Shown piece by piece: positions 57,746-64,000 of a stretch of 64,000 nucleotides of DNA. The translations under genes were made by a program, and so were the position numbers. Origin of the DNA: Pipra filicauda (Eukaryota; Chordata; Aves; Passeriformes; Pipridae); assembly GCF_003945595.2 (NCBI RefSeq), contig NW_024104348.1, positions 1,147,648-1,211,647 of the forward strand. The letters run 5' to 3'. Position 1 is the first letter of the stretch. Every line of letters begins with the position of its first letter. Under the pieces are notes generated by a model. The model was not told where the DNA came from. It did not search any database and worked only from the letters and a program-made list of their open reading frames with translations.

Positions 57746-59152
57746 TTCCCCCTTCTCACCTACGTTGCCTTTTGAGCAGCCACAGAGATGCAGAGCTGGT
57801 AAAGTGGGGCAAGGAGGCTGCAGCAGAGCTGCGGTGGCAATATTTTTTCTTATTTTCACAAGGCAGGTTCACTCTGTAATGTATTTTCAGAGGGGTTCAT
57901 TGGCTAGCATGCCAGAAAGCTGTACTACAGCAGGAGGAAGCAATGGGATCTTCATTAGTTTGCTGTGGGATGCTTCAGGCATCCCTCCTCTGTCAGGTAG
58001 GAAGTTACTAGCGAAGATGGGGAGCTGGAAGGGGAGACAGTTTATCCCTGCCAAAACAAGCAGCCTGTACACTAGCTCCAGCCAAATCCTCATGCTGCAT
58101 CTCTTTCACTAGTGCTTGGCTGAGCCCATGGTGTGCCAGATCACAGAACTAAGCCAGCATTAAAATACATGGTTGTGGTTTTGGTTTTTTTCCACATGGT
58201 TTATTCTTTTGCTGCTCTGCAGAGGCTGGAAGCAGAGCAATCGAAATTTTCATTTTGGGATCTGGAGAGAAGCAGGCCCTTACTTTATAGCAGCAGCTAT
58301 ATGTGAAATCACTTCTCTGTACAGGCAAATCACACAATCACACTTTGAGGGCATGGTTTTGTGTGTTGCACTGACCTCCACCTACAGTTCAGTGCTGCTG
58401 GAAAGGGGAAGGCCCTGTTCCACTCTTCAACCATTGTGTTCACTGTCTGGTAAGAGAAGGGAGGGAGAATGAGCATACCAGTGAGAGGAATGTTTGAAAG
58501 AAGGACTAAAACAGCCTAGAACAGGATGGATTTATGTGGCCATTGAACAACATTCTTCTTAGCCTGTTAGTGTGTTTTACTCATGAAATTATTTAGTTGT
58601 GTTCCTAAAAAAAAAATATATATATACATAATATGACATAATTAATTGTGAACTAAACATTCCCATCTTTCTCAGCACCCGCATACTCAGAAAAGCCCTT
58701 TGGCCAAATGTGTGAGCCATGAAGGCATCACAAATACTGAGTGTATCTCAACTATGTTACAAGGTGATGCAGGCAACAGTGGACACCTAAATCATCCGCA
58801 TACTCTCTGCAGAGCACCAAAGCTGGCAGTGGGGCTTTTCATGGCTTCAAGGAAAACCAAAAGGTGATATATGATGGGATATATTGATACAAAAAGATGG
58901 CAAAGGGTCTCTATACAAATACTCCTAGGTTCACAGAAAAAAATGAGTCCTTGGTTCTGATGACCTAGTATTATTGGGATTGAAAACTAAATGGATTTAA
59001 ATGCTGCTAACCTCACTTATATGGTGCTTTATGCACAAGGAAGTAAGCCACTGAAAAAAAGGAGAATAGCACAGGGTGGGGTTAGGGGTTTGACATTGGA
59101 AATACTTATAGAGTTTTCTTTGTGGGTTGGGTTTGTTTGCTTTTTTTCTTTA
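57746..59152. other. No recognisable gene
   Basis: AT-rich. An A-run passing into (TA)n lies near 58608-58632. No exon recognised. Confidence 0.55.
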
Positions 59153-59256
59153 TGAATCACAGAATGGTTTGGGTTGGGACAGACCTTAAAGATCATCTAA
59201 TTCCAACCCCCCTGCCATGGGCAGGGACACCTTCCACTAGACCAGGTTTCCCAAAC
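59153..59256 (-). mobile_element. CR1 LINE 3'-end fragment
   Basis: AATCACAGAATGGTTTGGGT then TGGGACAGACCTTAAAGATC, ending CACTAGACCAGGTTTCCC. A short but well-conserved reverse CR1 tail, among the youngest-looking in the window. Confidence 0.93.
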
Positions 59257-62034
59257 TTCCCCTTATCCCCTTCCTGCAGAAACAGCAGTATCTCAAAATC
59301 TGGAAAAGAAAGTTTGTTTCAAAAGTGAAAGAGAAGAAAACTCCAAGAGGAAAGGGTTAAACCCCTCTTTCTCTATTGCCCTCAGTCAAAAATCGATAGG
59401 AGCAAGATGAATGACGAACATAAAGATTCTTTGAAAATGAGCAAATATGCAAAAAACACTTCAATAAGCAAAGACTAAAGACTAAAGTATTTTTATCTCT
59501 TTCATAAAACTGGTTTTCTCTCTTTTTTTTAGAGACTATTGCAGGGTGATAAAACAATTTCACTTAAAGCAGTAGATTTCTGTATGCACCCACTTCACAG
59601 TGCTCAAAAAGGTAAAATGGTGGAAAAAATCAAATTAACAGCAAACTCCTTCACCCACCAGATCATTTTGTGTTCCCATCCTGCTCTACCACAGTGGTTA
59701 CCTTAGTTTGTATCTCAAGAATTACTCATCTGTTTTATTCCTTACTCTAAAAAAAGAGGATTAAAAAAAAATAATAAAATCACACATAAACTGCACCTCC
59801 CCAGTTTCTGATAGCTTTTTTTTTTTGGTCTGGTAGTTTTGAACTCAAGGGAGCAGGACACTGGTTCCTTTGTTTTGGAGGAGTTTTTGTGGTTGGAGGG
59901 GGTAGTTTTTTGGGTTTTACACTCTTAGCAGCTGTTAGGGCTGGTAAAGTAACTCTTCACCACAAAGATGAAGTCTGTCTCACTTTTGTCTCTCAGACTT
60001 CTGTTTCTCAAACAAAACAGTCCCCAAAAATGCAACATAGGAACATGCAACTGGACCACAGAATCCCAAGCTGTGAACAGCCCACTCACAAAGTCAGACT
60101 AAAATGCATTTACTACCAAACCCTTGAGGGGCAACAAACAAACAAACAAACAAAAAAAGCAACAGATCATCTGTCAATAATTGTTAGTTCAAAATGTCAG
60201 AAACCCAACTGGTTTGCTTTCTGGGTTGTATAATAAATGAATGTGTGGGTATCCATGGCATAGTTGCTAGCCTGGGCTCCACAAACACAAAGACCCGGAT
60301 TAATTAGATGCTTAGTACCAGGGAGAAGCAGGGGCTTCACAGCACGTTTGGCTGGGAAAGCCTCTCCAGCTCACAAAAGCTGCACGTTCAGAAAATACAT
60401 CCAGCATTTTGTTCCTTTCATGTTTGATTAGCAGGTTGTGCTCCCAAACCGTTTAGTGTCCTGGTCCAAGCATGAGTGTGACAGACGCGGACCTGTCCTC
60501 GACTCAACACTAGGTGTCACTTTTGCTTAATAAATGCAAGAGGGAAACGGAAAAGTTTCAAAATAAAACCCAACCCATCCGGCATCAGGTATTTCAGGGG
60601 ACCTCTGTACCTGTAACTCTTCCTAAAGTCATGGAGAGTTACAGAGTTTTAAAGTTTTACACGTCTCAAATCAAGCATCCAAAAGCATCAGAAAATACCA
60701 GACAATACTTTGCCATACTAAGCACAGCAGTGACCTACAAAAAGTTTCTTTTGTGGGTGCAAAGGAACACCTCCCTCAGTGAACAAGGGGCTACCCTATG
60801 GAGAAGCTGCCAGAGCCTGCTCTGACAAAGTAACCTGTCTTGCTGGCCTGTCTCTATTGCTGCTGTGCTGCTTTCAGTCCTTCCTTGCCTACCAAAAGAT
60901 TTCTGAGCATCAGGGGCCAACTCAGAGGAGGAAAAAGAGACATGGTGTTTGTGGTCAGGGCCCCGAGGCAGGCTAGGGCATGAAGGAAATACTGGCAAGA
61001 ATACAGTAAAAGCAGAAAAGATACAGAAGTGTGGGGTACAGAGGTAGGGAACAAATAGAACCCTTTCATTTGCTATGCCTCACAGCACCTGAAATAGGAC
61101 ACCACAAAAGATGAGAGAGCAGGCTTACAAAAAAAAACCCAAAAGAAAATACTTTAGGTATTTAAACACAATTCTTGTGTGCATCCACCCGACATCATAA
61201 AGACCAGAAGCGCCATGTGGTTTAAAAATCAAAAAGTCACAGGCAGAGAATAAATTCACCAAAGGCTCTTAAACAAGCATACTGATGCAATTTCTGGGTC
61301 AGGCAGTCTTTCAAACAGCAGATTCCTAGAGAATCTGAGAGTAGCCACTATATGCTTGCCCTTATGCTCTTTCCATGAAGACCCACTTCAGGTTACCACC
61401 CCAAGAGCATTCCTCTAGAGAAGGACTGGTCTGAGCACTTTTCAGACAACTTTTCAGCACACACAGGTAAAAGAGGTAGGAGTCTGGGACCCAAAACGTG
61501 AGCTCAGGGGTTAACTCGAGAAAACTTGGAATTATAATGAGGCTCAGCAGCTCAGGATGAGGAAGCTGCAGTGGTAAAGCAGAGTATACAATGACAGCAC
61601 AACCACCTCCTTGAAAAGTATGGCAGCTAATGAGGAGCACAGCGGCTAGAGATATAAGGATCTCAAAGCACATTTTCATTTTCTGTCTGGATGTTAAGGT
61701 CAACACCAAGAGATTCTATGACTTATTGGGGCCTTAAGCAGCAAATAAATAAAACACTGAAGGAAGAAAAACAGCAGAAACATATCAAGAGGCACAGGTG
61801 GAAGAACACGTACTGAACTATCCCATTTGACCACATGCTCAGGGCCCTATGAAAGATTAGCTTGTGCCCTGTAATCACCAATGATTTGGTAAAGGGCATG
61901 CTGGGATCCCTCACAAGTTTTCAGTGGTGATAAGCCCTGCCACTGTTCTGGGCATTGGGGAAAGTACAAGAGGAGAAAACACAGAAAGCACAAAAATTGG
62001 AGAGTATGATCCTTTATAAGGCCCTCAGCTACCT
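59257..62034. other. No recognisable gene
   Basis: Includes a (CAAA)n run near 60132-60157 and several A/T runs. Open frames on both strands, such as minus 61362-61709, show no family motif. Confidence 0.5.
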
Positions 62035-62127
62035 GATCTACCATTAGGGTCAGGCCTGTTGTGAGCAGGGGGTTGGATTAGGGGCATCCAAACATCCCTC
62101 AGTGCCTTACCTTTCTGTGAATCTAAA
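62035..62127 (+). mobile_element. CR1 LINE 3' end, heavily diverged
   Basis: CCTGTTGTGAGCAGGGGGTT and GGATTAGGGGCATCCAAACA, then TTCTGTGAATCTA, match the CR1 tail layout with many substitutions. Confidence 0.65.
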
Positions 62128-64000
62128 ATGCTTGGTACCTGCTACGCACCCCACTGTACAATTGGGCTTGCTAACAGAAGACATGGATGTGGCTGGAAAT
62201 GCAAACTAGGATCATGATACATACAGAGTCCCAGTTCAAGCTGAGTTTGGAGACCAGAGACATGGTTGCAGAGGGTAGGCAAAAGGTGTGAATTGGAACC
62301 AGAATGCAGATCCAATCAGTCAGCTGGTGTTCCTTGCATCAACACTCCACCTCCAAAGACAGCTCTTAATAGGGACAAGGTTAGACACAATTTGGAAAAA
62401 GGCAGCTCAACTTTCACTCAGCCCTGGGAGATTAAATAGGGACTAGTGTCTAGGTGAAGATTCATCCTCAGCAAAGGCAGCACACATGCTGTGAGATGAT
62501 TTAAGGTGGGAGGGGGGGAAAAGTGAGAAGAATTTATGGGGAAAGAAAACAAATGGTGACAGCCCACCCTAACTGCAGGGACAGGGGAGTGTGTGACAGG
62601 GAAGGATACCAAGCACCAAGTCAAGAGATTAAGCCAAAGGGTAATTGAGGCAACTAGGAAACCAAGGAAAGGAGAAGCATTAATGAAACCTGAGGATGAG
62701 AAAAAGGAAAGGTCAAGCAGTTATAATGTGAGTGTGAACAGAGAGGAATGTGGTGGAGCAAAGAGGCAAAGGAAATGAGTGGTGAGAGAGACAGCAGAGA
62801 ACAGGGGAAGGGAAAACACCTGGACAGCAGGTGAGGCATAGAATAGGTGCAAATGCCTTCTTCCACTTAGCAGAGAAGAATCTGACAGAAAGACTGAGAT
62901 CAGTAAAAACCAAAAGACACATCTCTGACCAGGAGCAGTGTGGGTGAGCAGGATGCAAAAGTAGTGTTTCCTTTCCTTTTAGGCTGCACAAGCAGCAAGT
63001 TGTTTTGTCTGCATTACAGCAATCTCAGACCAGTGCAGGTAGGTCTTGGAGAACACAGGGCTGGATGGGAGACACTGGGGAAACTAAAGCTCAGAAAACA
63101 TACAGCAAGAACTATTCCCTGCACAGACTTCCTGCTCCTGATTGTTACAGTATCAAGAGAAAACCAAGCCTGAGAGGTAGAGGTATAAAGAAACAGGTGC
63201 CTGGAGGAAGAGAAAGGGTTGGTCCTCCCTGGGAAAGCCCCCAGCCTTGACTACTGCAGCAGTCAGGTTCCATAAAGAGGTGATAAAATGTAACACAACC
63301 TCCCTCACTGCAGATGGCCAGAAGATGAAAAAAAAGTGTCACTGACCTCTAAACCTAAGTAAGGAAAAAGAGCTGTTGGCACGGGGAAGCTCTTCTGCTG
63401 GCTCACTGAACTGAAGCCTGGGGCTACAGCAAAATGAGGTCCTTTAAGCTTCATTTAGATAAACTATCCAAAAAACAAAACCTGGGTCAAAAAGGGAGAC
63501 AGAAACTGAGAGAGATTCTAATCTATCTTTTGAAAACCAGTGGGCTTATACCTTTATTATACAAAATACTTTACAATTAAAAAACATTTTCCCGAATAGA
63601 ATCATATACAGATATTTATAATTAACAAGATTCAGTTACACACAAGATGGGAAACTTCTGCACAAAGGAAAACAATGACAGGTGAGCAAGAGAAAATTAA
63701 GACTTGACCCCTTTCCCCACCATATTCTGGGAGGAGAGGTTACATTTTAGACTTTTATTCCTATCACAATCTCTCAAACCTGAACTCTGGGATCTCCTCT
63801 TACCCTAACAGGGTAAGGGCCTCCACCCGTGTCCCTAGCATAAGTAAATACTCTTGTCTTAAAAGGTTCATGAAGAGACATTGAGAAACTAGCATCTGTC
63901 TGTACCATGAAGTTACCAGTGGCCAGAAAAGGGGACTACTGCCCCAGTTTTCCCTAGCAACCCATATATACATACATGCAAGCAAATACATGGGGAAGCA
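62128..64000. other. No recognisable gene
   Basis: Purine-rich stretches near 62500-62900 and otherwise ordinary AT-rich DNA. No supported feature to the end of the window. Confidence 0.55.

Noticed and set aside
1..64000. tRNA, rRNA, microRNA or snoRNA genes
   Set aside because: No A-box/B-box pairs, rRNA motifs or clear hairpin precursors were recognised by eye; a covariance-model scan would be needed to exclude them.

Overview
The window looks like bird genomic DNA. The evidence is many CR1 LINE fragments in both orientations, several ending in the bird-type ATTCTRTGAT tail; an avian-style ERVL remnant; a solo LTR; an intronless olfactory-receptor coding exon; and a family of non-lens beta/gamma-crystallin (epidermal differentiation-specific protein-like, EDSP-like) genes. 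Gene density is low, and most of the 64 kb is intron or intergenic sequence with old transposable elements. The species cannot be read from the sequence.

Layout. 1-10.2 kb: no gene I can name. 10.2-10.66 kb: a CpG island holding what looks like the first coding exon (minus strand) of a secreted or membrane protein, with a signal peptide and a strong splice donor; its later exons are not recognised and would lie at lower coordinates or outside the window. 10.8-20.4 kb: CR1 tails, simple repeats and a decayed Harbinger-type (HARBI1-like) transposase fragment near 18.2 kb. 20.49-21.50 kb (minus): an intact family-10-like olfactory receptor with an unusual NPxxY motif. 21.5-32.6 kb: CR1 fragments and otherwise featureless DNA. 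32.67-33.24 and 45.14-45.69 kb: two copies of one roughly 560-bp sequence that I cannot assign. 33.3-35.5 kb: a nest of retroelements (CR1, the 3' end of an ERVL, CR1, and a solo LTR with a perfect 6-bp target-site duplication). 37.6-38.8 kb: a long decayed CR1 with reverse-transcriptase remnants.

The most coherent unit is the EDSP-like cluster at 40.1-57.75 kb (minus strand). Copy C (54.6-57.34 kb) is an intact two-exon gene: a TATA box, a non-coding exon 1, a 1.46-kb intron, and an exon 2 encoding 191 residues with four Greek-key motifs. Copy A (40.5-41.86 kb) keeps the promoter and both splice sites but has several frame-breaking deletions. Copy B (52.7-53.6 kb) is a stub with an early stop, a large internal deletion, and an exon 1 cut off where CR1 sequence begins. 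Copy C carries a young 9-bp repeat that has extended its C-terminus into a His-Pro-Gly tail.

No operons, CRISPR arrays, rRNA or tRNA genes were seen. Element edges are judged by eye and are approximate unless a terminal motif is quoted.
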